Shown here: positions 18,933 to 29,786 of the stretch, one piece after another
How positions within the stretch are numbered: the first letter of the stretch is position 1
Layout of the letters: each line of letters starts with the position of its first letter
Assembly (NCBI RefSeq): GCF_029962835.1
Contig: NC_080582.1
Location: forward strand, 16,562,032-16,626,031
DNA from: Magnolia sinica
Taxonomy: Eukaryota; Streptophyta; Magnoliopsida; Magnoliales; Magnoliaceae
Direction: 5' to 3'
DNA length: 64,000 nucleotides
Notes under the pieces: generated by a model
The model's database searches: none
Seen by the model: the letters and a program-made list of their open reading frames with translations, nothing else
What the model was told of the DNA's origin: nothing
Position numbers and translations under genes: made by a program

Positions 18933-21773
18933 ATGCTCTCATCATTTCCACCCTTACCAAACAAGGAATTCCATTTTGCAGAAAGTGATCGTGCGGAGGA
19001 GACGGCAGCTTCCAGGGATGGTGATGATCGACGGCTCAGACAAGGAGGAGAGGTTGTGAGTGCTTGCTCACGACGCATGAGGCAACAGATATGGGACTGT
19101 TTGAGAGATGACAATATTTCAGTGTTCTCAGTTTGGGGATGGCAGGGTGTGGGGAAGTCACGGATCATGAGACAGATGGTCTCAGAAATGGAGATATTCA
19201 GAGAATCTAGCCGTCTGTTTGATGTGATCATACGAGTAAGAGCACCAGGGAAAGAGAGTCTTGCTGAGAAGATGCAGGCGAGAATCAGAGGAGAATTGGA
19301 CCGTCTGACAAAAGAGTACAAAAGACCGAATGATTTGGATGTGTATTGGCAGACACAGCTTTTAAAGGGGATGGATGAAAAGGGGAGAAGGAATCGTTTA
19401 ATGGAGGTACAGATGGGAATGAAGGAGGCATTGGATATCCCAAAGTCCATGGACTTCTCCACAGCTGCTAAACAAATCTCGGCTAAGCTAAGCGGCCAGA
19501 GGTTCCTCCTCGTCTTAGAAGATGTTTGGGAAAGCATCAACTTGGAAGAGATGGGAGTTCCAGTCATGGCCCCTGCTTTCACCATCGACAGCAAAGTGGT
19601 GATTACAACTCGATCTCAAAAAGTTTGTAAGGAAATGAAAGCCCAAGTAAACATCAGGGTGGGGGAGTGGTCTAAAGAAGACGCCCGGGATTTTTTACAG
19701 GAAGAGGCAGCCGATGTTGCTGCCAGCATTGGTTTCTCAATAACCAGAGACATGGTCTTCAAATGCTTCTCTTACGTCGCCTTGCTCTGTCGAAATGGAG
19801 GCTCCATCGATGCAGATTCCTTGATAGAAGAGTATTGGAGGTCGGAGGGCATTTTAGATGGATCCTTCAATGAGGAGGAGAATAAAGAAGCTGCTTTCAA
19901 GAGAATGGGGAATATACTGCTCAAAGAGCTTGCAGAGAGATGCATGGTGCTATTGTCCCTGGTGTCATCAAACCTAAATTGGCTACACTCCTTTGTAAGT
20001 AGGTGGGATGAATATTATTGGGGAGACTTTTCAAAAGCTCAATCTATGGAAGGGGAATTTATGGATTGGCTACAAGAGCAATATACAATGGAGGGATCTT
20101 CAGGAGGACAATATCATGTGGATATGAATTCCCAGCTAATGGAAGTGATTGGTTCTCAGACGTTCCCAGTGAAGTACAACTTAGATAGGGAAGAATCATG
20201 CCAATGGATCTCATTATCCAATAATCAGGTAGAAACACTCCCATTCCGCTCTCCAAATTTCCCTCTTCTCTCGACATTGTTGCTCAACAATAATGATCGC
20301 TTGCAAGAAATCCCAGACGGTTTTTTCCAGAACATAACCAAACTCCGAGTCCTCGACCTTTCTTCCACAAGCATCACTTCCCTGCCCTCGTCCATGTCCT
20401 GCCTATGCGAATTACGGTTGTTGAAGCTTCAAAGCTGCTGCAAGCTAGAGGTTCTTCCTGCATTCTTAAAGGATATGCAGAAGCTTGAGATCCTCGATCT
20501 CCATCAAACTCCCTTGACGAAGATGGTGGAGGTATCCTTCCATAACATGCAAAGCCTCCGACGTCTCAACATCTCAGGTGCCTGCAACCTCAGCAGGCTC
20601 TCGCTCAAGGGTTGTCACTCTCTAGTGAAACTGGTCAGCCCAAATAAACATTCAAAACTTGAGGCACTTCATCTTTCAGGCACGAAAATGGAAGAGCTCC
20701 CACACGAAATTTTCAATCTGAATAGCTTGCGGTGCCTGGACCTGTTGGGAATGGAGCATCTCAAGACGGTTGACTGGAGAAAGATAAATCAGCTTCCAGA
20801 AAACTTGAATTGGGATCGATGTGGCTTGAACTTGCTGCATGAGCAGCTCCAAGACAGCAGCAGTCGTCACATCTCTGTCGGTGATGCAAGTGTTTTTGAG
20901 TCTTTGGACGAAAGCTCGGAACTGTGGAAATCCTGCTTTCAAAAATTCCATTTCTTGGTCTGTCCCTGCGAGGGAGGGCGCAAGGATAGATATCGTGATT
21001 TTAAAAGAAACCGATTTTTCTACCAGCGTATTTATACTCGATTTGAGCTGTCTTTGAGTTATGAAAGACAACTGGAGGTTTGCGGTGGTAAGAATTCCCT
21101 AGACGGTGTTAGAGGGGTTCTCTCAGTGACAGAATTCTTTCATTTGCATGGCAATGCGTTCATTAAGGCACTGTCCAATCTTGGCATGGAGATGGACAAC
21201 CTTAAAGAATGTTGGATTGAGAAATGCCATCAACTGGAGATTCTGTTCGTTGGAAGAATGGCAAACATTGATGCAGCGGTCTGTTTAGAAAATCTAAGGG
21301 TGTCCGATCTTGCCAAATTAAGAACAGTGTGCCGGTGGCAGTTGGGAAGAGGGAGCTTCGCATGCCTAAAGAATATATATTTGGAATGTTGCCCGAAGCT
21401 CGTGAACTTATTCTCTTCGAGCATTCAGTTACAGAATCTCAAATTACTTGAAATAAAATTTTGCTGTAGACTGGAGAAGGTCTTTGAAGAAGACCGCCTG
21501 GCAGGGCAGAATGCATTTCCACAGCTAGTTGATTTATGTCTTTGGGAGCTACGCAAACTGAAAAGCATTTGTGGTGGGCACTTGCCGATGCTGAAGAAGT
21601 TGAAGATTCGAGGATGCCCGCTGCTGGAGAAGCTTCCTCTCCATAACACAAATGCTTCTGCAGCAGAAGTCAAGATTGAAGGTGAGCTGAAATGGTGGGA
21701 AAGCATAAAATGGGAGGGTAGTGTCAAGCCACACAACATCCGTTTCAAAGAATGGTGTCCGTCAACCAAGTGA
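18933..21773 (+). CDS. NB-LRR protein, CNL At4g27190-like, lacking GLPL/ARC1 (gene 2)
   Basis: The open frame of 946 residues is the closest intact relative of gene 1. The P-loop GWQGVGKS is at 69-76, kinase-2 FLLVLEDVW at 191-199, RNBS-B SKVVITTRS at 220-228, CFSYVALLC at 278-286 and the winged-helix LIEEYWRSEGILDG at about 297-310. No GLPL block lies between. MNS (398-400) takes the MHD place, and an LRR tail runs to GCPLLEKLPL and WWESIKWEG. It keeps about 25 residues after the P-loop that gene 1 lacks. The start is doubtful: the ATG used by gene 1 and pseudogene 3 is ACG here (19002-19004). I use the upstream in-frame ATG at 18933, whose first 24 residues are translated 5' UTR in the other copies. 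It could instead use a non-AUG start, a later Met, or be silent. It begins the left arm of the large inverted repeat. Confidence 0.8.
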   Translation: MLSSFPPLPNKEFHFAESDRAEETAASRDGDDRRLRQGGEVVSACSRRMRQQIWDCLRDDNISVFSVWGWQGVGKSRIMRQMVSEMEIFRESSRLFDVIIRVRAPGKESLAEKMQARIRGELDRLTKEYKRPNDLDVYWQTQLLKGMDEKGRRNRLMEVQMGMKEALDIPKSMDFSTAAKQISAKLSGQRFLLVLEDVWESINLEEMGVPVMAPAFTIDSKVVITTRSQKVCKEMKAQVNIRVGEWSKEDARDFLQEEAADVAASIGFSITRDMVFKCFSYVALLCRNGGSIDADSLIEEYWRSEGILDGSFNEEENKEAAFKRMGNILLKELAERCMVLLSLVSSNLNWLHSFVSRWDEYYWGDFSKAQSMEGEFMDWLQEQYTMEGSSGGQYHVDMNSQLMEVIGSQTFPVKYNLDREESCQWISLSNNQVETLPFRSPNFPLLSTLLLNNNDRLQEIPDGFFQNITKLRVLDLSSTSITSLPSSMSCLCELRLLKLQSCCKLEVLPAFLKDMQKLEILDLHQTPLTKMVEVSFHNMQSLRRLNISGACNLSRLSLKGCHSLVKLVSPNKHSKLEALHLSGTKMEELPHEIFNLNSLRCLDLLGMEHLKTVDWRKINQLPENLNWDRCGLNLLHEQLQDSSSRHISVGDASVFESLDESSELWKSCFQKFHFLVCPCEGGRKDRYRDFKRNRFFYQRIYTRFELSLSYERQLEVCGGKNSLDGVRGVLSVTEFFHLHGNAFIKALSNLGMEMDNLKECWIEKCHQLEILFVGRMANIDAAVCLENLRVSDLAKLRTVCRWQLGRGSFACLKNIYLECCPKLVNLFSSSIQLQNLKLLEIKFCCRLEKVFEEDRLAGQNAFPQLVDLCLWELRKLKSICGGHLPMLKKLKIRGCPLLEKLPLHNTNASAAEVKIEGELKWWESIKWEGSVKPHNIRFKEWCPSTK

Positions 21774-23230
21774 TTCTTTTCTGCTTCAACTAGGATCTGT
21801 TTATTATGTTATTATTCTCTTATTGAACTATTGTAATTCTCTTTTATTTGTGCGATGCTGTGGTAGAAAGAGGGTGTTCCATAGGACTTAAGTGACTTAG
21901 TCGTAGTGGCTTCGAATTATGAATTTCATGAACAAATTGGATGTGTTACTCTTTAGCATGAATTTCGGAAAGTTAAACAAGTACTGGATTTGTTTTGTAA
22001 ATCATGCTTGCAGCAGTAAGGACACTTAATTTATTTATTTATTTTCTTTTATTTTCCTCGCGGAGGTGTTAGATGATTTTTGTTATGGGGCCTTTCTGCT
22101 TTGCATGAATTGGTTGGGTTTTTCAGGTTTCAGTTATGTTCCCTAATTTAGATGTAATTTTCTATTATATGAGAGAGAGAGAGAGAGAGAGAGGCATATG
22201 CTTATGACCTTAGCCAACCCGACTGGTCCACTCAATTGTTCCATGATGGGGATCCTTAATTCTTTATATCATTCTCTTAATCGTGTTTATCAAATCCAGA
22301 GAAATAGGCACTGTTGGATAAAAGTTAGGGTTGGGTCATGAGAAAATCTGTACGCTGAGTTTAGGTAAGCCTGAAAATTGGGTCCCATCACATATCCGAT
22401 TTGCAGTCTTAACCGGCGAGTCTTTTCTACTTTTGGCAATCGTTTGATGTTGACATCTCTCGTTTTATTTAGGGATTTTTACCACAAAATTCCACACAAA
22501 TAGAGCACTGAAATTACCACAATGCCCACCATGCACTTGTTTCTTTAGAAACTGGTAAAGTAGAAATTCTTGGGGCCCATTACATATTTTTATGATATCC
22601 AAGCCGTCCAATAGATGTAATCTCCTATAGTGTTGAGAAGTACCAAAAATTTCGTCAATCTAAAAGGAGGATGAGGCACACCATAAAAAATAATATACAC
22701 CACTTAAAAACATCAAAATATAATCGCAGCCCACTAGTGATTCAATAAAAAAATATTTTTGGTCCTTGTGATTATTATGTTTGGTTGAATACGTTTGGCA
22801 TGCTAATGTTATACACAAACTATGTGGGGCGGCCGCTTTTTTTTTCTGAGTTCATTACTTTCCAAAGAAAAACAATAAATAGGGTACTTCGGTACTTTTC
22901 CTTCTCAAAAAGGACGTACTTGATTAGTCATTATTAAAATCCTAAAATATTTATTAATTTATAAGAGAAATTTCAATTTTAGCAAGATTTTCCCATCAAT
23001 ATCCTGAGAAATTCTAGAGGGAATTTATTCCCGATAATGAGATTTGTCACTACAAAGACCTATAAATGGCCAAGGGCCAATCTTAGATGCACCGAGAAGA
23101 TGGTGACCGTTTGCCATCCAAATTGAGGATTGCAATGGAAACAGGTAGGACTTACTTTCATCCCATTATGTGGAAGGAACCATTCCTCTGGAATCCGAAT
23201 GCACAAGACAGTTATAATTACCAGATGCAT
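21774..23230. other. 3' flank of gene 2, paralogous to the 3' flank of pseudogene 3
   Basis: Non-coding DNA here aligns in order with 32833-35004 (GGATTTTTACCACAAAATTC, TTTTTATGATATCCAAGC-type, CTATAAATGGCCAAGGGCCA, CCCATTATGTGGAAGGAACC). The pseudogene 3 side has an extra MITE at 33567-34206. The block shows that gene 2 and pseudogene 3 arose by tandem duplication of a unit of about 4 kb. Confidence 0.75.
22171..22192. repeat. (GA)n microsatellite
   Basis: Eleven GA units lie here. The mirrored CT run in the right arm at about 62001-62019 is slightly shorter. Confidence 0.95.
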
Positions 23231-24732
23231 CCATACCAGTAGCTAGAGCTTTCAATCTCAGTATCTGCACTAAAGAATCAAATCCCTATCGTATTATTGT
23301 TTACACCACATTAGAATGAAAAGAGGCCAAGCTCCCTATCGTTTCCGAACCTGGTTGGTAAGTGTGGGGCTGATGGCTAATCTATCCAAGCCATTGATCT
23401 AACGTCCCCCATCATGGATGGACCATTCCCAGTATATCCTCCCAATTGGTCAACTCTAACCTCCTGTTGTTAAAAAGAAATGAACCAACAAACCACACTC
23501 ACTGGAGGAAAGGCCAAAGATTTGATGGCTAGGATCTTCTGATTTGGGAGATTTTGGGGCAATCGTCCATCCACGATGGGGGCCTACAGATCAATGGCTT
23601 GGAAAGATCAACCATGAACCCTGCATCTATGAACTTATTCCGAACAGGGAACTCGGCCTCCTCGAATGAAAACACACTAGAAAGTTGCTTTGAAATGACA
23701 ATACACTAATCACTTGCATTCAGACTTCAATTGTGCATAATAACCTAAGATCAAATCCGTTAACTCCGGATGCTCCAGTCCACATGCAAAAACTGTAAAA
23801 TGGCATTGTTGAAAGATGAAAACAAATGTAGTTAGAATCGTTTCCCTCAATTTCAGATTGATTTTGTACTGATCCCACAGAATGGATACAAAGGTTCAAC
23901 CGATGCATAACATCTGAATTTACAATCTTCCATTTTCATAGCTGCTGTTTATAGAGAGGTCCAAAAGGAAGCATATAGACCATGAAATCCTCCACTTTTT
24001 ATCTTCCATGAGTAGCGATAACGGTTTTCACAAGCTTACAACTTCAACCAGCTGTTCTCTACAATGTACGGTACCCTTTAGATGCTCAGGATCATTGCAA
24101 GGGTTCAAAATGGTTAGCCACTTCACTACATCTGCAACCAGTGCATCCAACATGCATTTGAATGTGACTCTGAGCAATTCATTGAAATCTTTTGATCAGT
24201 TTGGAATGAGCAATGGCCACGATAAAATTATGCATCAGTAACCATAACGGTCATTCAATGAGGTTTGCCCATCGCCCAATTGTTCTGGATGAAGTCAATG
24301 TGATTGATCACATATATTAAACAAGCGCATAGTCATCAAAATCCTACTATTTGCAATTTAGGATTTGAGTTGAATCTTAAGCAAAACTATTTGAATCTCA
24401 CCTTGAATCCCTCTTTATATGAATCCTACGATTCTATAATTTAAATCTTACAATTTACAATTCAAATTATACTTATTCTCTTCTATTTTAAGCTTCACTT
24501 GGCATTCATTTTATGTTTTTAAATTGCTGGGGGCATTTTAAGAATCATTTAGAAAAGGTAAATTACTTTATTTTGTTCATGATAAAAGATTAAACAGTAT
24601 ATACTCTCTTCAACATTAAATCATGGAGCTATTTTTTTTTTTTCTTAACTGTTGACCTATATTTATTGTGGAATGAATGAATGATGGTTAGAAATCAAAG
24701 TATCTTTTCTTGTTGTTGTCAGTCCATAGTAT
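23231..24732. other. non-coding DNA, no gene recognised
   Basis: Short open frames here (for example 24008-24241) are preserved in the other arm but have no family features I recognise; the preservation follows from the high identity of the arms. 24300-24660 is AT-rich. Confidence 0.45.
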
Positions 24733-25200
24733 CAAATGCCACTTTCCCAAATGTCAACAAAGTCGTCAGATTCATACATTTTTTGTGGCGCTTCATCATG
24801 TACATGTTGCTTCTCTTTCACTTACATGTCCTCTGTAGCACCAAGCCATATAGGCTTTGTGACCGTGTATGTGGCCACTTTGCTTTCTATGCCGTCACTA
24901 ACATCTTTATCACCTTCCGGAGGTTTACTTGTTTCTAAGGTAAGACTTTTATCTTTATGGGAGGAACCATTTGCAGGCTTTGCTAGCGTAGAGCTTTTCT
25001 TTTGCTCCACTAAAAGCCTTTTTTGTGACGTTGGAAACAGGAATATCTGGCTGGTTAGATTTTGATGCCTGGGCTTTTGAATCCCTCCTCCGAGCAGCTT
25101 CTCTTGTCGGATCAGCAATTTTCAGTAAGAATTGGATCCGATCCAATTCAGATTGCAGAGCAGACAGTGCCTTCTGAAGTTGCACAGTCGCATTGATCAC
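24733..25200 (-). pseudogene. fragment of a kanadaptin-like (FHA-domain protein) gene, C-terminal part
   Basis: Read on the minus strand, an exon opens just after a TACCAG acceptor (about 25200) and encodes LQSELDRIQFLLKIADPTRE and AARRRDSKAQ, then KVATYTVTKPIWLGATEDM, then ESDDFVD. These resemble the coiled-coil, the KPQWLGA motif and the acidic DDFVDYKDR tail that I recall for plant kanadaptin (SLC4A1AP-like). The reading shifts frame between the first and second parts near 25010, and a TAA follows the EDM residues, so this is broken. No FHA domain is nearby. It is duplicated in the other arm at 58938-59405. The family assignment is from memory and only moderately sure. Confidence 0.5.
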
Positions 25201-25423
25201 TGGTACATAAGTAATTAATGTCAGCAGATGGTTGGAAGAGTTGACTGTACGAATATATTCCTAAAACAGCAACAACACATGAGCACAACGTTGGACAAGA
25301 TGCATGGCTAAAAAGGGTGTCAGGATCAGGAGTGCAACTCGATCAGGTTGGGCCGGGTTGGGGGTCAAACTGAGCCCAAGCTGACCTCAAGAGGACCCAA
25401 CTCGCAGCCCAACCCAACCCGAC

Positions 25424-25920
25424 TTTTTTTTTTTATAGACATAACCCATTACTGATATTAAGAAAAGAAAAGATTAAAAAACGAAAAAAAAAAAATAAAA
25501 AAAATCAAGACCCAGGAGAATCGAGATAGAAATCCCAGTACAAAAGCTAACTCACCTACACTCGTTCCTGAAAAGAAGAAAAAAAAAAACTCCATATACA
25601 AGAAGCAAAAACAGAACCCACTCAAGACAAAACCCATTTACCCTATTTCTACCATTTTCAATCTCTATTATCTAATTCAACAGAGGAATCCAGACCCAGC
25701 ATCATCGAAATTCAATGCATAGCTGAAAGGGTCGTATTTGAAGCTGAACCTTCTCCTCGACCGCGCTTTCACCTGCCTCCTTATCTCTGCCCGAACCTTC
25801 CAGAACAAATTCCTGCATCTCCTCTTCCCATTGCTGAATGCCAGCGTTGTTGGCTCCAATATCACTGAAATCATCGCCATTCCCTCCGTCAAATCGAAGC
25901 GACGGATAGAAACTCAACAC
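25424..25920 (-). mobile_element. processed retrocopy with poly(A) tail and target duplication
   Basis: On the minus strand an intron-free transcript copy of about 497 bp ends in an A run (T at 25424-25434). It is flanked by AACCCAACCCGACTT on both sides (25411-25425 and 25921-25935). These are the hallmarks of LINE-mediated retroposition. The target is itself an (AACCC)-rich stretch, so part of the flank match could be chance. It includes a 3' UTR of about 240 bp and the intact coding frame 25677-25880. Confidence 0.75.
25677..25880 (-). CDS. small conserved plant protein, retrocopy (67 aa)
   Basis: The frame starts MAMISVILEPTTLAF and contains LFWKVRAEIRRQVKARS and FSFKYDPFSYALNFDDAGSG near the C-terminus. 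I recognise this W-(K/R)-RAEIRRQ ... F-YDP-SYALNFDD pattern as typical of small uncharacterised plant proteins; I do not know its function. The frame is intact although the copy is intron-less with a poly(A) tail. The mirror copy (58259-58462) is also open, with ALNFADAG at the end. Whether it is expressed cannot be told; no promoter of its own is expected for a retrocopy. Confidence 0.6.
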   Translation of the reverse strand: MAMISVILEPTTLAFSNGKRRCRNLFWKVRAEIRRQVKARSRRRFSFKYDPFSYALNFDDAGSGFLC

Positions 25921-25935
25921 AACCCAACCCGACTT

Positions 25936-26999
25936 ACACCATACTTGATCCAACTGGACCCAACCTGACCAGACCCCACCCAACCCAAATAGACGTAATT
26001 ATTCCCAACACATCCTAATCCAACCTGAATTTGCTCAACCCAAATCCAACCTGATATCAAATCAGGCTGGCTTTTCCAATACGAACCCAAACTGAGGACC
26101 TTGACAACCAGATCCAACACGACTTGAACTAGGGTGTTGGAAAGGGAGAAAAGAAATAAGAAGAAACAGGAATGTGAAGAAGTATGGATGGGTTATCACT
26201 GGGGGCCAACTTCCCAAGTTTATTCAAAATCAACTTGCAGAAAAAAGTGTCAGTTGATGGTAGACTGGAATGAAACTTGACATTCACAAGGAACCTTAAA
26301 GACAAAGGCTGAGGAATTCACCAGCTGTTAGGGAAACTAAAGCAGGTCACTCTCCCAGAAGTTGGGGAAGATTCCAGGAAAGGGGCTGGTGGGTAAAGGA
26401 CATCTTTATATAGAACTTCTGGGCTGTGTAATGCAGTCTGTCGAGTGGTGGACAAGTTCAAGGAGAGGGTCAGATTCTCATGTGGTGACAGGCAGCAAAT
26501 CAGTTCTGGAAAGACTTGTGGATCGGAGAGAGGTCCTTCCAGGAGTTGTTACCGAGGTTAGCAAGTCTTGCCCCAGATAGGGAGCTCTCCCTTGCTCAAT
26601 GTTTCTTCATCATCCGGATGTAGTAGTTTGGTCTCCCCCTTGTAGGAGGAATTTGTCAGACAAGGAAGCGGGCCTCTGCTTGTTCCTTCCATAGGATGAC
26701 GACTGACAGCATGGCACATAGGTGCAAGATCCAATCCATCCATCAGATTGGTCCGACCTTCTACATGTTCTACCAAAAATAAATCTGGTCCACTCATCAA
26801 GCGGGCCCCAATACTAGAAACAGGTGGATGGGTTAGAAAACTTTATCCATTTTTTTTAGAGTAGCTCATTTGTCTTGCAGACTGTGACCCACCTGACTGG
26901 TGGATCAACCTGATTCTCAGGATGGGGCCTCAATCTAGTGGTTCCTTTCTGATGGATGGATTCGATCTTGAACCTATCATGACATGCTGGCACATGAGT
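25936..26999. other. non-coding DNA with AACCC-rich and dispersed repeats
   Basis: 25936-26120 is an AACCCAACC-rich stretch. 26700-27000 belongs to a dispersed repeat also seen within the hAT element at about 37530-37745 (CTGCAAGACAAATG and GTTTTCTAACCC in the same relative order, opposite sense). No gene is recognised. Confidence 0.5.
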
Positions 27000-27185
27000 G
27001 GCGTGTACATGAGCTCTATTGCACACACGTGTGCACTTAGCAAAGCTCCATCCAAAGAAAAGAGGTATTAGCTTCCCAAACAAGTGCAATGAAGGAGAGG
27101 AATCAGTTCACCTATTCCTCCATTGTTCAGTGGCTTGTTTTTGCACTGTTTTTTTTTTTCCAATCACTTTGGAATTGCATGGACA
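27000..27185 (+). mobile_element. short LINE fragment (zinc-binding RT C-terminal region)
   Basis: The plus-strand reading gives RVHLAKLHPKKRG, FPNKCNEGEESVHLFLHCSV and ACFCTVF, the C...GEESV.HLFLHC pattern found downstream of reverse transcriptase in plant LINEs. It is broken and short. The mirror copy is at 56953-57141. Confidence 0.5.
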
Positions 27186-27418
27186 ATGAGGGAGAAGGTT
27201 GTAGCAGTCTCAAGTAATTGCGGAAACAGTCCTTTATAGGAAAGAGGAAAGTACTCTTGATTCGTTCTCTCTGGTGTTTTGTTGGAAAATCTGCAAGGAG
27301 TGGAATTACTGCATTTAGGGAGCAGTACCCTCCCAGGCATTACTGGAAAGAATTAAAGTACAATCATTTGGTCCCTTTCATCTCCAGTTTTTAGGAGAAT
27401 CACCGCATGGGACCTTCT

Positions 27419-28195
27419 CTAACGCGGACACTTTCATGGCCAAGATGGACCAGATAAGGCCTAATCGAAGGCAGAAGTGAGCAGGACCGTCAGAACCTTA
27501 AAACAATCGTATCTCACAAACCGGGATGAGTTTTTCGACATATCATATATATATTAGGATAAGATTAGCTACTTTAGCCAACTGACCCTATTATGCTGGG
27601 TTGCCCACACTTTGCGAGATTTCAAATCCACAGTCAAAAGTCCATTTTATTTTATTTTTTATAGTAAGTTATAGTTCAATCATAACTTTTGATCCTTTGA
27701 GTTGTAGTAGTCGTGGCCAACATGAAAATCGCTTAGAAAAGTTAGGAGAACAATGTGGTTAGGTTAAATTGGACACTTACTATTTTTGGCCGAAAACCAT
27801 TAGGTCTAATAGGAATGGTGACCGTATATAAATAATAAGTTAATTATTTATAGTAAGTCATGTTTTTTGGGAGTTTGAGTTGGAGTTTTGACTCTAAAAC
27901 TTCATCTTAGGTTCGAGTTCACTATTTAAAGGATTGTAATTTCTTTTCAAATTTATTAGAAATTATTCGAAAAGAAATTATTTCTTTTATTAGAATTCAC
28001 TATTATTATTATTATTATTATTATTATTTTTTTATCATCAATCAATTTCTTTTCGAATTTATTAGAATTTATTTCTATTTTATCCCTTGTGGATTCAAGG
28101 AAACTCTGTCAGGAATCCAGAGGAGCTCCGTAGATTCAAAGTAGTTATCCCTGAGGAAGACAGTGATCGACTTCATCACGTCCTTCCCGGCATCA
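27419..28195. mobile_element. solo LTR-like copy, same family as 13739-14384
   Basis: It shares TTTCATGGCCAAGATGGACC, CCGTCAGAAC, CGTATCTCACAAACC and the closing GGAAGACAGTGATCGAC...GGCATCA with the solo LTR at 13739. It has expanded with a (TAT)n tract at about 28002-28028. The ends are more worn and no clear 5-bp duplication remains. Confidence 0.65.
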
Positions 28196-28855
28196 CCCTC
28201 CTTTGGTAGGAGTATGAAAATTGAATTTTGATGGCACTTACATCAGTAATCCAAGCCCTTAAGGTATTGGAGTGTGCTTAGAGATGAAAACTGTCATATT
28301 CATATGGTATCATCAGTAATCCAGTCCCATTGAGTATTTTCTTGTCTTTTTTGTCAAATGAGAACTTTATTGCTAAATATGACAAAATGGTTAAAAAATT
28401 TCCCACCAACACATGAAGATGTTCCCAAGACCAAGATAAATTAGGAAATTCAATGATGAATAGATGATATTAGTCAATCTCATAGGAGCATATTATTAGT
28501 TACTCATACAGAAACCTAACAAAACTTTAAGTATCAAAGTGGGATAGCCCTAGAGCAGGGGTCCTGAGCATCAACATATACATAGTTGATGCACATGATC
28601 CTATACACTTGCACTAACCAAATTGTTGGGTCTGATGGGCACCACTATTGATGGGGGATCCCCTGCAGTCTTCTAGATTGTAAGATCCTAACAATTCAAT
28701 GTTTCTCCTGTACTGTTTAATGTGGAGTATTATTTTCATAATTTCTTTTCGTTGGAACGTGTCATTTCTCGACTCCGGTAACAAAATACCCAGAATTTCT
28801 CTCCAGGATAGATTGCCTGCTACACAATGCAAGTTTTAATTGTGAATCTTCTCCA
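28196..28855. other. spacer, no gene recognised
   Basis: No coding signal. Near 28552-28600 is a single copy of a stretch that is tandemly doubled in the right arm (55517-55594). Confidence 0.5.
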
Positions 28856-29600
28856 AGTGCCACTATGATTTTTGTGTTAGATCCACACTGTCCATCGAAT
28901 CTTCTAGATAATTCTCAAGCATGAGTTCATAAATGAGGTACATCCAAAGCTCAAGTGGACCACACAACAGACAGAAGTGAAGATTGAATAAACTACCCTT
29001 GAAACCTTCCTAGGGTCAATGTCAAGGCTTATTTTCTATATAACATGTTCACAAGGTCTCACGGGGCTGGACAAAGGTAAAACAAAAATATCAATTTGAT
29101 TAAAGCCTTCTATGGCCTCAAGAAGTTTTGGATGGTAGGGTCAATTTCTACTGTTTCTTATGGTGTGGTCCACTTTAGCTTTGGCTTGCCCTGTTTTTCA
29201 GAATGATCTGAAAAAATGGATGAATGGTGTGGATATAAGAAATACATAAATTTCATGCATCGATAAATTCAGCTGCTAGCTAGAGAAAGAAAACTGCACC
29301 GGGACTTGATATGTGGAACCTCCGTGGGCTCCATCATGATGTATGTATTAGATCCACATTGTCCATCCATTTTCATACCATTTAAGGGTATGAGATGCAA
29401 AACAAGGCGGATCAAAGGCTCAAGCGAGCCACACTATAGTTGTAAATTAGTCTTTCAACTCCCACTGCTACCTGTGGTGTGGTCCACTTGAGCTTTGGAT
29501 GTGCCTACTTTTTAGGATTGTTTGGATCTAACACATAAATCACAATGGGCCAGCAAAGTTCCACACGGTAAAAATTGGATTGTGTAATAGGCAATCCATT
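28856..29600. mobile_element. two adjacent foldback MITE copies
   Basis: The first covers about 28856-29270 (GTGCCACTATGATTTTTGTG ... GAATGGTGTGGATATAAGAA). The second covers about 29300-29600 (GGGCTCCATCATGATGTATG ... TAACACATAAATCACAATGG). Phrases such as TATGGTGTGGTCCACTTTAG are shared with all others. They form the distal promoter region of pseudogene 3. Confidence 0.6.
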
Positions 29601-29786
29601 AGCGAGAGAGAAAATCCGGTTGAAGTCAGGTCGGGATGGATTGGCCTAACATGACTCGAGCCTAATTATAAACCTGCTTGAAAATTGATAGGGCCAAGCT
29701 TGCAGGCCATGCCTAGCCCATGCTCTCATTTCCACCCTTACGAAACAAGGAATTCCAATTTTGCAGAAAGGGATCGTCCAGAGGGG

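Noticed and set aside
24008-24241. 77-codon frame identical in both arms (mirror 59903-60136)
   Set aside because: Conservation follows from the overall arm identity. There is no recognisable motif and nearby non-coding DNA is equally conserved.
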